From Ottelia alismoides (taxonomy: Eukaryota > Streptophyta > Magnoliopsida > Alismatales > Hydrocharitaceae): a stretch of DNA of 64,000 nucleotides. Location: positions 620,001 through 684,000 of the forward strand of contig JAZKJV010002329.1 of the NCBI GenBank assembly GCA_037367405.1. Direction: 5' to 3'. The notes under the pieces are model-generated. The model did not search any database, had not been told where the DNA came from, and worked only from the letters and a program-made list of their open reading frames with translations. The position numbers and the translations under genes are program-made. How positions within the stretch are numbered: the stretch's first letter is position 1; the number at the start of each line of letters is the position of its first letter. Shown piece by piece: positions 34,567 to 46,200 of this stretch.

Positions 34567-34950
34567 GGGGAAAATGTAGTTTCCCCTAAGGGTAGCTAAC
34601 TTAGCTTCCCATGTCCCTTTTTTCTCATATTTTTTTTATTTTTTGAAAAATGCTTCCGTGTATTTTTTAAAATATATCCTTATATTATGCCATTCAAATT
34701 TCGTGTGAAACGGAGACTCCTATAACCTCATTCCAAACAAGGTCGATTGCAACTATTATGTGACTGTTAAAAATGACTGTTGGATGGAGGCCGTAGGAGT
34801 CTCTATTTCACACGAAACTTTGAATGACATAATATAGAGATATAATGATGAATTTTCATGGAAGTATTTTTCAAAAAAATAAAAAAAATTGGGAAAATAG
34901 GACAGGGGAAGCTAAGTTAGATCCCCCGAGGGGACAACCCCATTTAACCA
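34567..34950. mobile_element. Foldback MITE-like unit 3
   Basis: The left arm starts GGGGAAAATGTAG, with TAGCTAACTTAGCTTCCC. The right arm ends with GGGGAAGCTAAGTTAGATCC in inverted form. Inner arms TTCGTGTGAAAC and GAGACTCCTA pair with TAGGAGTCTC and TTTCACACGAA. It is closely related to unit 2. Confidence 0.75.
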
Positions 34951-34995
34951 TATATATGTATGTATGTATGTATGTATGTGTGTGTGTGTATGTAT
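34951..34995. repeat. (TATG)n/(TG)n microsatellite
   Basis: Simple repeat of TATG units passing into TG units, immediately before the start of TIR element A. A second (GT)n run lies at about 36588-36602, between elements A and B. Confidence 0.9.
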
Positions 34996-36602
34996 AGGAT
35001 ATCTTTCAAATGAGACATGGTCCTTCCATCCATGAGGAAAGCCATCAATCTCAACCATTCGTAATTAATCGTGTGGTAGATAATATTGATGACATGTTAA
35101 TATTATTTATAAATTAAGCAAAAACTCATTTTGTTCTTTATACGTTATCTAAATGTAGTATGTAAACACCTCAATTATCTCCTCCATTAACGTCACTTTA
35201 ATTGCTTAGCATCTTGAGGCTTCATTCTAGTGTGTTGATGGTAGCGGGCAGGAGGAAGGCCAGGATGACGATCGTTGGGTTTAAGTGCCTCTATTCGTTC
35301 ATGCGTTCCATGTAGGGGGCAAGGGGGCACCACCTGCAACTCTCCTCCGCGCGAGCAGAGGTCTGCTCGCATGATGGCGGTTGCTGGATGGCTGTAGAGA
35401 TGCGTGGAGGTTGTGGTTCTCCTCTTGTAGGTGGTGGACAATGGCGGTGAAGTTTCGCACGAGGCGGTAGCTTCGATGGTGATCGTGCTCGAGGTGGACT
35501 CGACGGTAGATGGAGGAGCTCGCTGGGATGGGGCTCGTGCGAGGGCGGCGTGGCTTCGGAGGCTCGCGCGAGTTACATGGCTCGACTGGCGATGAAGGTC
35601 ACACGATCGACTGAGAGACTCCTGGCGGTCGTGAAGTGGTCGGCGGTGGACCTTGGTGGGCAGCGATGGGAGTTGTAGTGCCTCGCACGGAGGAGCTGCT
35701 CCTTTTCGCAGAGGTCGTGCGATGACTGGAGGGATCTGCGGAGATGTGGCATGGGCAGCGGCGACTAAGGTGGGGGGCGACAGACGCCCTCCGGTGATCG
35801 ATGACGGGGTGGAGGTTGCGATGCTCCTCGAGTGACGATGGATGGATCTTTAGCAGCGAACAGAGGTGATGACGACATGTGTATCATGGTGGTGACTGCA
35901 CAAGGAGGTCGTGCAACCATTATGTTTTACATATTTCATGTGTATTATACATTTTTTATACTTATTATTACAATTTTGATTTGTATTATACATATTTGAT
36001 GTGTATTTTTCCAAATCAGTTGGATGCGAATGAAAAATTGTAGTTTTTATGTGTATTATACATTTTAGATATGAATTACATATTTTAGAGGTGTATTATA
36101 CATTTTAGATGTGTATTATACATATTGAAAATATTATTATATATTTTAAAAAAAAGATCACATATTTCAAATAAATCAGAAAACATAAAAATAGCTAATG
36201 CATTGCTAATATGAATTGTATTCTACAAAGAACCATACAAATTTTATAAAATGACTAATGAAAATTTGAATGAACCACGCATTATACAAAAAACATACAA
36301 TCGTTATAAAAGGAATCAAAAATTATACAAAAAAATGTATGAGGATACAAACATCTGTCCCACGTTATTTCACCAATAAAAAACTGGACATTATTTAAAT
36401 ATGATATTACGAAAAAATACCAAAATTAGATCTAGCTATATTTAGCATTTCGAAATATTAAATACTATCTGTAATTAATGCAAACGATGATGACCAAAAT
36501 ACCTTTTTGGGCTAACAAATTAATCAAGCCGCTAGATTTGAATCTAATTGCTATGATCGTTGGACTTCCTTACACATGGAAGGACCATGTGTGTGTGTGT
36601 GT
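34996..36602. mobile_element. TIR element A, MULE-like, non-autonomous
   Basis: ACATGGTCCTTCCAT at 35015-35029 is repeated inverted at 36576-36590, and the similarity continues inward for about 40 bp. The inside holds a GC-rich part (35200-35850, no recognised protein) and an array of ATTATACATTTT-like units (35925-36130). Its first ~180 bp and the ATTATACA part recur in element B. Whether it is a MULE is inferred only from the neighbouring transposase relic; I could not find a clear 9 bp target duplication. Confidence 0.65.
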
Positions 36603-36835
36603 AGGATATCTTTCAAATAGGACATGGTCCTTCCATCCCTAAGGAATGCCAACGATCTCATTAACCCATATTTAATCTGACGGTTGTTATTAAAGGCATG
36701 TTGATATTAGTATTTAATTAATCAAAAACCTATTTTGATCATTGTTTATTATCTAATATGGTATGTAAACAGTTAAAATATCTAGGTCATTAATCTCTCA
36801 CCTAATTTGCTCAAATAAATTTCAGATCCCGTAAT

Positions 36836-37490
36836 CTCCCTCCTAATTTGCTCAAGCTCAAGAGCTTACGTCCCCTCCTCCGGTACACTGAGAGGGAAGT
36901 TGAGTCCCTCCTCCGTGTCATTGTGCAGATCGTGCACACCTGACACTCCATGGGTGTTATCCACCGAGATCTCAAGCCCAAGAACTTCCTCCTCCTCAGC
37001 AAGGACGAGAGCGTCCCCCTTAAGGCCACCGATTTCGGCCTCTCCGTCTTCTTCAAGCAAGGTTCGTTCCACACTATTGCCCTTACTTTTCAATATCATT
37101 GTGTTCAATCCCTAAACATGGTATTATATCTAAAATATGGTCTCCCTTTTCACATTTTTTCCATGGAAGTTCATATCGTATTATCGATGTCAGAAACAAA
37201 TTGTCCTGGAACAAAAACATACCCAATAAATCCATCTCATTATGCAGGAAATTGACCAAAAAAGATCTTGTTCCATTGCCTTTGCATATACAAATGTTTC
37301 CATCTCCAAGCACGAGGAATCGTGTTGTAATATTTTGATTGTTGGAATTGCAGGGAGGTGTGCAGAGACATTGTTGGATTTGCTTACCACATTTCCCCTA
37401 AAGTGGTGAAGAGAAAATATGGCCCAGAGGCAGGCATATGGAGTATTGGAGTAATGCTTTATATTTTCTTGTATGGAGTTCTTGTATGGG
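36836..37490 (+). pseudogene. CDPK gene fragment (two exons and an intron)
   Basis: Exon 1 (to about 37065) encodes YTEREVESLLRVIVQIVHT, a stop in place of Cys, [20 protein letters not shown] and [12 protein letters not shown]: kinase subdomains with the HRD and DFG motifs. An intron with a GT start and a pyrimidine-A-G end follows (about 37066-37353). Exon 2 encodes [20 protein letters not shown] and [19 protein letters not shown], the activation loop after DFG. This is the calcium-dependent protein kinase family. There is no start, no EF-hands and an internal stop, so it is a captured fragment. The retained intron shows DNA-level capture. Confidence 0.85.
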
Positions 37491-37865
37491 AGGATCAACT
37501 ACGACGAGTTCGATATGGTTGATGTGTGGATCGATGGTGACTTGTAGATTGACGGCGACGTATGTGGATCTTCATGCAGGGTGCAACGACAATGCATAGA
37601 TCGATGGTGGTATGTGTAGATATTCGCACATGCAGCAATGACAGTATGTAGATCGATGGCGGCATGTGTAACACAGTGGTAGTAGCGCAAGGAAGCCATC
37701 CAACATTATATCTTACATATTTCATTTTTATTATACAATTTTTTATGTATATTATACAATTTCGATATGTATTACACATATGATGTGTATTTTTACATAT
37801 CGACTAGGCACGGATGATAATTCCAAGTTTTAGACATCTTGTATATTTGATGTGTATTATACATT

Positions 37866-38765
37866 TTGGACATACATGATGAAATTGTATCAGATAAAAA
37901 TTTTGAATGTAGTAATAAAGATGACAGAGAGAGCATGGATTTACCGATTTGCACTGAAATAATGAGTAGGGATGTTGAGAAACCCATAGTTGGAATGGAG
38001 TTTTTTTGGATGAAGGTGCAGTCAACTTCTACAATTCTTATGCAAGGAGATTGGGATTTTCCACTAGTAAAAACAAATTGTATTGATCGCAAAGGACAAA
38101 TCTACCAATGGCACGAAAATAGTTTGCTCAAAGCAAGAATTTAAAGATATGAAGAATGACAGAAGAGAAATCAAATGTCAACGTCATACAAGGGAAGGAT
38201 GTGAAGCTCACATTTATTTATTTGTGAGCAATGCTGGAATGTGGGTGGTTAATAAATTTCATGAAGCGCATAATCATGCAATGACAAGCCCTTCCAAGGT
38301 ATACAGCTTTCGATCACATAGGGAAATCTCATCACGCACGAGAGGGTTGATTGATATATTACACGAGTGTGGACTGGGTGCATCTAAAATTTCAAGTGTT
38401 TTAAGTGCATCAGGGGAGAAGAATATAACTCGACAAGTCTGCAAAGATCAAAATAAATCAAATTGGAAGAATAATCTTGGACACGAGTGTATGGCAATTG
38501 TAAGATATTTAAGAGAAGATGGTCGTGGAAGATGACTTTTTCTTTAGATTCGAAGTTGATGAAAATGGAATGGTTCGAAGTGTATTTTGGGCTGACGGGC
38601 GATAAAGAGCTTCCTACATGCATTTTGATGATTTTTTAGTCTTCGACACCACATATAAACAAACAAGCTCTTAATGCCTTTTGCACTATTTACTGGTATC
38701 AATCACCATAGGCAATGTACTTTGTTTGGATGTGCATTACTTGCATATTAAAGTATATAAACATT
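37866..38765 (+). pseudogene. FAR1/FHY3-type MULE transposase relic
   Basis: Residues typical of the FAR1 DNA-binding domain appear: IVGMEF, then, after a frame change, REIKCQRHTREGCEAHIYLF and WVVNKFHEAHNHAM. The start of the MULE transposase domain follows at 38525-38755, with FRFEVDENGMVRSVFWADGR, a stop, [15 protein letters not shown] and, in another frame, [15 protein letters not shown]. The first catalytic Asp region (VFDTTYK) is present. The rest is cut off by E4 at 38777. Host FAR1/FHY3 genes derive from such transposases; the decay and the setting argue for a transposon copy. Confidence 0.82.
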
Positions 38766-38776
38766 TATTTAATTAT

Positions 38777-41700
38777 TGATAAATTGTACCCGGACTAAAG
38801 ATAACTAAGGTCGTTGTATCGACCAGGTGGATTTTACCAGAAAATATTAATTTTTAGTTAATCTTTTTTATTTATTTTGTTTATACTCCTAAACTTTGAC
38901 GTATAGTGAAAGTACGGGAGTGTCGAACTCAGGGAGGCAAACCGTTGGTAAACTAGGGTTAAACTATAGACAAACTAAGGTAAACATGTTCCTAATTTTT
39001 ATTTTATTTTTAAAGATTTGTTATGGATTTTTATTTGATTTATATGAATTTTATATTGTTTTTGGTAATTTTATGTATTTTTTATTTTTTTATTATTTTA
39101 GAAGATATTTTATAATTTTTATTTGATTTTTAATTTATTATTTTTATGTTTTAATGTTGTTTTACTATTTTTATAAAATTATAAGGGGTTTTAAGATTTT
39201 TATGGATTTTATATTTTTTTATTGTTGAAAAAAAGAATTTTTTATTAAAAACTATGAAGTATTTATGATTTTTAAAATGGAAAATTGGAAGAAAGTATTT
39301 TTATTTAATTTTTATTAGAATGTGGGTGAAATTATCTTTAAAATGATATATTGTTTATTTTAATATGATTTTTCTTGAATGAGTTATGATTTTTTCAAGT
39401 TTTAATGAATTTTGTATATACTTTTTTTGGTTTTAATATTCGATATTTTTGTTTTATTATGTAAAATATAATATAATATACTGCATATAACTTTTATAGG
39501 ATTTTTAAAGAAGTTTTATATTTTTTATCAATTTTAGAGTTCATTATATTTTAGGGTTTTAGAATGATTTATTAATGATAGAAAATATATTTTTTCTGTT
39601 TAAAATATGATTTAATATTGTATATGGTATAATACTAAATATCTATTTGTATTTTTACTTGATTTTTATTAGTAGTATTTTATTTATTATTTATTATAAT
39701 ACTATATAGTATATACACGAAAGGGGTATATACATGTTTAACAGAAACTGGGGGGAGGCACGCGGACTTTGTAGAAACTTGAGGAGCTTTTCGTGCGAAT
39801 TCTGGAGGAGACACGTGCACATCACGTGTAAGCCACTAGAGAAGGATATGCTTGTAATTAGCTAAACCGCCCGGGGTGCCTGCGTAAAACGACCAGAAAT
39901 TTGGTAGCCTCACATGCGAGGCACATGAGGTGCCTTAGGTGGTGAGTCGGTGGATTAATTCTGTGGATGCACACACAGCTCAAGTGTGAGCAATGGCTTA
40001 AGCGGTGGGGATGCGAAGCGCGGCTGCACGATGGATCTCTCTTGATTCTAGAGTTTATTCCCCGTTCTTCCCCAAATTCATGCGCTAGAGCTCAAAGCAG
40101 TTCTCCACGGCGACGAGACTTGTTTCAGGCGCACCGATTCATGTTTATTTCGCAGACAATGATCTCCAGCAAAGCGTCAGATCTCCCGAGGTTTCATACT
40201 CAAGCGAAGACTATAGCTTGATCCAAATGATAGATGCTCCATGCTTGTTGTTGCAGGTGAATATATCCGAGGCACTTAGAAAGGAATCTTCTAGAGGAAA
40301 CTTCAAGCTCACATTGATAATGCTCTTCAATTACAAATCTGCGGATGGCCTTGCAATGCTTTGAAGATGACAATGGGTGCCTCGATCTGCAAGTGTTGTT
40401 TTAAGTATACTATTTAAGTCTCTAGGTGTTATTAGCTGCTCAAGCATGTGCTCCAAATTAGGTAAAGCTCTTTATTTTAATCTCCAGTCGTTGGAGTCGA
40501 TTCTCCAAGTGTTAGAATGATTGATGGCTCGACTCGATTCAACTCCAGGCTTCGATGCTTGTGCGACTCTAGATGCTTGATGAAGACGATGATGCTTCAG
40601 TTGCAACTTGATCCTGAATGCTTTGATCTGGAGGACATGCAGTGGATCAATCGGCTCAAGGAACCGAACGTGGCGGATCGAGCTCCAAACTCCGATCATA
40701 GTGCGTGATCGGAGTCGATCAGAGAGGTGAAATAGAACATAAATGATGGTTTTTTTGTGTGAAATGAGGATCAAAAGTCGGATTAAGAGTTTTTTGTTGT
40801 TGAATCAAAGAGGAAACATAGATTAACGGAGTGGTTGAGAAGATAATAGAGGGGATGAGATGAGAAGAAGTCTACAAGACACAAACCTAGACGGAACGTG
40901 CAAAGGAAATGGAAGCGCCTATGAAGAAGTCATCGCCTTGACTCGTCGGTGATGCGAGGAGGCTCTACGCTTGGCGGAGAAGATCTGCGACGCCGATGGG
41001 TGATCGCGCCCACCTCCTCTTCCTTGCTCGCTCGATGGCGGAGAACGGAGGTCTGTCAAACTCTCTGTCTCTTTGCCAGAACTTGGTGGAAATGGAGGGA
41101 ATAATTGCGGATCCGGCGATTGGGGGGTTTGGTGCCCTATTTATAGGGAAGGAGTAGTCTGGTCACCGCTGGTGGTGGCGGCACCACGAGGAGGTTGGGA
41201 AATGACCAGCCAACGACCGGGCGTTGGATGGTTGGTAGTCGTTGGAGAGATGAGCGAGCGGCAGCGATGTGACGTTGAGGGAAGGAAGAAGATGACAGGG
41301 CTGGAGAAAGGGGAAAGTAGGAGAGAGACGAAAACAAAAAAATAAAAAGTAAAATTAAATTAAAATAAAATAATTACAAATTAGTTAATGATTAATTAAA
41401 TTTATAATCAAGTACTTAACTAATAATTAAGTAATTAAGATATACTTAAATAGGTAATTACGTATTCAATTAAAGAATTAAATAAATAAATAAAGTAATT
41501 AATAATATAATTAATTAATTAATTAAATTAATAAATAAATAATAATTAATAAATAAGTGAATTAAAAAATTAAGTAATTAATAAATTATTATTTATTTTA
41601 ATATATTAGATAATAATATAAGTTACAGTACATTGTACAATATACTAATACGGTCCTGAAACCCACATTTTTCATATTAACTCCGATTTTAGCAAAGTCA

Positions 41701-42610
41701 GTGTAATTTTGTAGATAATTAAATAATATGAATTTTAAAACTGAGTTTGTCCAATTCGATACGGTCGAGTTATGAGGTCCGAAAAATTTAGGCAGCGGCT
41801 TCGTGGCTTCGAGTTCTATTGGTATTTTGACTTAGTTATATTTTTTATTTTTGTATATATATTTTTAGAAGATTTTTAGAAAAGAAATTAAGTTAGTCGG
41901 ATTTATGCTTAATTAATTAAAAATCTGAGAAGTTTCTACATATAGTTCATATATACAATGGGTCCCAGACGTTAAAACTCACCGGTCTTTTTCAAATATT
42001 TTTTTGATATTTTTAATAAAGAGTACTATGTATGAAACAAAGTTTAAAAGTGAGTTTGGTTTGTTTGGAGTTCTCTATAAATAGTTATGAACCTCGGAAG
42101 TTGGCTTTTGTGACTTTTTCAGTTCATTGTGATATTTTATTTTGTGACTAATATTTTTCTGATATTCTTATAAAATAATAAATATTTTTGTGAAAAACTT
42201 TTACGAAAGAAGTGATTTGGTTTAGGATTGTTTTAGTGATAAATAAAATAGGTGAAATATTTACGTTATGTAAATTGGATAAATTATATTTTTGGTCTTG
42301 ATTTTCTTGATATTTTTATAGTTTAGGATCCTTATCTCTCTCTACTTATTTATTTTATTGACCAAGTCAATATTGACCTGGTCTCGAGGTTAGGATCAGT
42401 CTGTATATATTACATATCTCCAGCCTTCTTTTCTTTTATTTTTCTTTTTATTTTTATTCTTTTATTTTGTGTAAAATAAGTGTTAAACATATAATAATAA
42501 TATTTGTGGTTTGAATGATAATTAGTTGTAATTAGTGATTATTTACATGCATTTTACCAAGGATTTTAGCCAAAATGAAAGAATAAAGGCGATGAATCAT
42601 GGATTCACCA
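38777..42610 (-). repeat. E4 left LTR (3' LTR)
   Basis: It starts TGATAA within the transposase relic and ends TTCACCA at 42610, a mutated TTCATCA. Length is 3834 bp. It holds GTCGAACTCAGGGAGG (38922-38936), paired CACGTG boxes (39812 and 39823), a GC-rich island (about 39970-41340) and AT-rich sequence. The other LTR of this element is outside the window, so the ends come from comparison with E1-E3. Confidence 0.82.
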
Positions 42611-44250
42611 TTCCCCTATACTTTACCTTTGTTAGTCCCTTAGCAAACACTTATTCTATAAACAAGTGCAAGTAAAAAGAAAAGAAAAAGGAAAATAAAA
42701 GAACTTAGAACATGATTGTTTCTTTAAACTAATCTCACTTCACCCAAAATTTAGAACTTGGATTCAAACCATTGGATTAATAGTGTATCGGGACTCTATT
42801 AGAATTATGATTTAAGACTCGACAGCCCTCAAGTTCCACAAATCCTTATCCAGGTTCACCTTAACAGCCAGCTCAGATCAACCTATTTATCATGCAAACT
42901 TTTCAGCTTTGAAAGAAATTTGTACTGTGCGTGAAAGGTTTTAGCTCTTCCTGCTCTAGAGAAGCGAAAAAATCGCCCATCCCAGTAAACTCCCATTGGG
43001 CCCTCATCCAGCTACTCGATCCTCGAGGAGGGGGATATTTCCTTCTAAGGTCAGGTCGTGTTGTGTCCACAATCAAATAGAGGAAGAAGAAAGAAGAATG
43101 AGAAGAGAACTGGAGTGTGATCAGTGTAATCACATCTCCTATGAAGCCTGGCCAATTTAGCCAAGTCTCCACTAAGACATGCATGCTTTCTGAAGCTCGG
43201 ACCATTGTGGTCATTTTTGTATTTGGTGTATTCGGCTTCTTTTTGGTAGAGTTGATTGTTGCACTACATAGGTCTTTCTGATGATTTTTGTATTTGGTGT
43301 ATTTCGGCTTCTTTTTTGTAGCATCTTTTCATTCCGTCCATTTTTGGGGGTTTTAGAAAAATTGTGCCAGCAGATCCTTCCCTCATCCGAAGCTTTATTT
43401 CAACCCCAATCTTTCCCGTCTTTAGATGTCAGTTCCACTAGACAAGGATGGAAACACACCACCGAAATGGATTGCCCTTCACATCCCCATGCAAGTCGAG
43501 CTAAGTGCAGAGTGCATGAGTTCAAAATTGGTTCAAATGGAGAAGAATTAAGAAGATGACACTAGGTGTCCTACTTAGGCACTTTCAAGTTGAATTCCAA
43601 ACATAATCTAATGGAACCCAACGAATTAAGTCTAAAAGACCTAAAGAGTATCAACTCCGGTTCCTAATAAAGTCCCTTTAGAATTAAATGGATTAAGGCC
43701 TAAACCAAGCTCCATCTCTTGGACTTAAATCCATTCGGTTCAAGAATCAGACTTGTTCTGAAAAATGCAAACGAATGCAATAAATTTTTTAAATGATGTG
43801 GATTTTTCGATTTAAACTTTTTAAGTGATTTTTAAAGACTTTTGCAATTTTTATTGAATTTTAAAAATTTTCATTTTTTAGGGTCTTTTTGAAAGAGTTA
43901 GTGGGTTAATTAAATTTATACAAATTTTACATGAATTTTGTACATTTTATAAAGGATTTTATATAAATTTTATATACAATATTATATAGCTTTTATACAA
44001 GATTTTCTATGGGTTTTATTTACAAATTTTTTATAAGGATTATATCAGAACATTTTACAACATTTTTTATATATATAATTATAAGCCATTTTTTAATAAG
44101 TCATATTTACGATTTTCTTACGACATTTAAAAATCCAAAATATACACCCATACTTTTAGAGAGCCATATTATTAAAAATACAATAAAATATGAGTTATGA
44201 CTTCTAAAGTATATATAGCATATACATATATATATATATATATACACACG
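42611..44250 (-). other. E4 polypurine tract and 3' untranslated region
   Basis: The sense strand has AAAGTATAGGGGAA next to the LTR and a TTTGTTA/TAGCAAA hairpin at 42628-42647. The conserved 3' block lies at about 43012-43185. No protein-like frame is present. An (AT)n run lies at about 44228-44243. Confidence 0.72.
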
Positions 44251-44260
44251 ACACCCCCCC

Positions 44261-44751
44261 CATACTTAGCATGAACTATGTCCTCATAGTGACCAAAGAA
44301 GCGACAAAGGAAGACATAACTCGGTCTAAGTATAGATTGGTGAAAAAAATCCTATACTGCAATGACTCAAAGAATAAGAAATAAAGAATAGAAGTCGATC
44401 ATATTTATACTTAGGATCATGTGATCCTAAGGATAGCAGACTCAAAACCGAAGATGATTGAGGTCAAGAGAATGTACACACTCAACGGATCGGCTTGTCT
44501 CTCCTATACTTAGGGTAAAATATCCCTAAGTACAAAGAAGAAAATCAAAAGGTGAGGGACAAGCAAGAGAACAAACGATACAAAAACCAACATCATTCAA
44601 AAGAGGAAATGAGCGATATTACCCCCCCCCCCACTTCGGGTAAAGCGCACCCTAAGTATAAGAAACAACAGGGGTAATAGAACAGAATGAAATGAGCAAC
44701 AACGGTGTTGACACCCCCATATACTTAGGATAAAGTGCATCCTATGTATAG
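44261..44751 (-). repeat. E4 hairpin array (one long, four short)
   Basis: The long hairpin is at 44261-44335 (CATACTTAGC...ATGTCCTC against GAAGACAT...TCTAAGTATAG). Short ones are at 44405-44436 (TTATACTTAGGATC / GATCCTAAGGATAG), 44503-44532 (CCTATACTTAGGG / CCCTAAGTA), 44631-44662 (CTTCGGGT / ACCCTAAG, decayed) and 44720-44751 (ATACTTAGGAT / ATCCTATGTATAG). Confidence 0.82.
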
Positions 44752-44892
44752 CAAAATTCTAGATAAACCTAAGGGTGTAAGACAAATGGAAGAAGGAAAG
44801 AATAAAATCAAAAGTATATACAAGTGATACGGAAAATCAGGTATGAGATGCAGAGTGTAAGATTGAAAAGTTCATCTCAAACAAAATAGATT

Positions 44893-45960
44893 GGGGCAAC
44901 TTCATTGGTTGATGATTCATGATCGAGAAAAGATTTCAACCGCTGACCGTTGACGCGAAAGGTGGAATCAGACGACATCTCAGATATATCGATGCTACCA
45001 TTGTTGTATACATTTCACACAAGATATAAGCCTTTTCACTTGCTCTGAAGTTTCCGTGGAAATAACTTTAGTCTCGCATCGAATGGCCATACTTTCTGAT
45101 TCAGCTTAAATTGTTTGTCGATGATGTGAGAATCATGTCACTCTTTCATCCGTTCTTTGTAATGAAGGCTACTCATGAAGGCTTCATCTTTTAATTCTTC
45201 CAGGGCTACCAGTTCAGTCTGCCTTTGATCTCCAGATTCATCTAGGCTGAAGATCACTTCTTTTACTGCCCACAAGGATATGTGCTTGATCTCAACAGGT
45301 AAGTGGCATGGCTTGCCATAAACGAGTTGAAAGGGAGAAGTATCCAATGGAGTTTTGAAGGATGTTCTATATGCCCTAAGAACCGAGTCCAAATGCTGCG
45401 ACCGATCCTTTATGTCCGGGCATACAACCTTCTGCAAAATAGTCTTGATCTCCCTATTCGAGACCTCGGCTAGACCATTCATCTGAGGATGATACGGAGT
45501 AGCGACCTGATGATCAATACCGGACTCATTAGCAAGTGCTCTTACCTTATCGTTGATGAAGTGGCTACCCCCGTCTGATATCAGAAAATGAGGGACCCTG
45601 AACTGTGTAATGATATGCTTTCTCAGGAACTTACAAACCGTTTTCGCATCAGTGGCTTAGGTAGGAATATCCTCTACCCAACGACTCACATAATCCATAG
45701 ATAGAAGAATATACTCGAATCTCTGATTTTTAGGAAATAGGCCCATAAAGTCGATACCCCCTTATATCAAACACTTCACAGAATGAATTGGTTGCATCGG
45801 CATCATGTCTCTATGTCCACAAGTGCCCATTTTATGACAGTCTGTACATCTCTTACGAATGCATGGGCATCCACAACGAGAGTAGGCCAATAAAGGTCAG
45901 ATTGGAGCACCGTCTGTGATGTCCTCTTCCCTGAATGGCGTCCTCCAACTTCTAATATGT
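44893..45960 (-). pseudogene. int: E4 integrase, full-length but decayed
   Basis: On the minus strand the zinc-finger region (about 45960-45820) is followed by GIDFMG (first catalytic Asp, near 45750), YILLSMDYVSRWVE, then [15 protein letters not shown] (second Asp) and [17 protein letters not shown] (Glu). The open piece 45482-45138 carries the end of the core ([26 protein letters not shown]). A decayed C-terminal domain extends to about 44893. Several stops are present. It shows what the shorter E1 integrase has lost. Confidence 0.85.
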
Positions 45961-46200
45961 GGAAATACATGACACTCTGGTATTCCTCATAAGGAATACA
46001 CCGATGCTAGACAGAATCCGCTCCTTCATGATAAAGGATCAGATCCTCCCAATGGTAAAAATTGGCCTTCACGAGGAAAGTCTCAAGACTCTGTTTGGAC
46101 CAACCTTGTGGGACTTTCTTAACAACAGGAAAGTTAACAATGTTGGCATACCATGGAAGCGAGGTGATAGCAAGAATCGCCTCGTCGAGGAAGGTCTCGT
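45961..46200 (-). pseudogene. E4 RH-integrase spacer, integrase side
   Basis: The frame reads NETFLDEAILAITSLPWYAN, then IVNFPVVKKVPQGWSKQSLE, clearly homologous to [19 protein letters not shown] in E1 (6613-7242). The hAT element interrupts it directly upstream. Confidence 0.85.

Larger units (their letters stand above)
36603..38776. mobile_element. TIR element B, related to A, cut by E4
   Basis: It starts with the same AGGATATCTTTCAAAT block as A, with the TIR copy ACATGGTCCTTCCAT at 36622-36636. It then carries a CDPK fragment where A has its GC-rich filler, the shared region 37590-37870, and the FAR1/MULE transposase relic. Its right end is not in the window, because E4 inserted at 38777. 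Confidence 0.6.

Noticed and set aside
36836..37490. A functional protein kinase gene
   Set aside because: Only two partial exons with an internal stop, without start, ATP-binding lobe or EF-hands.
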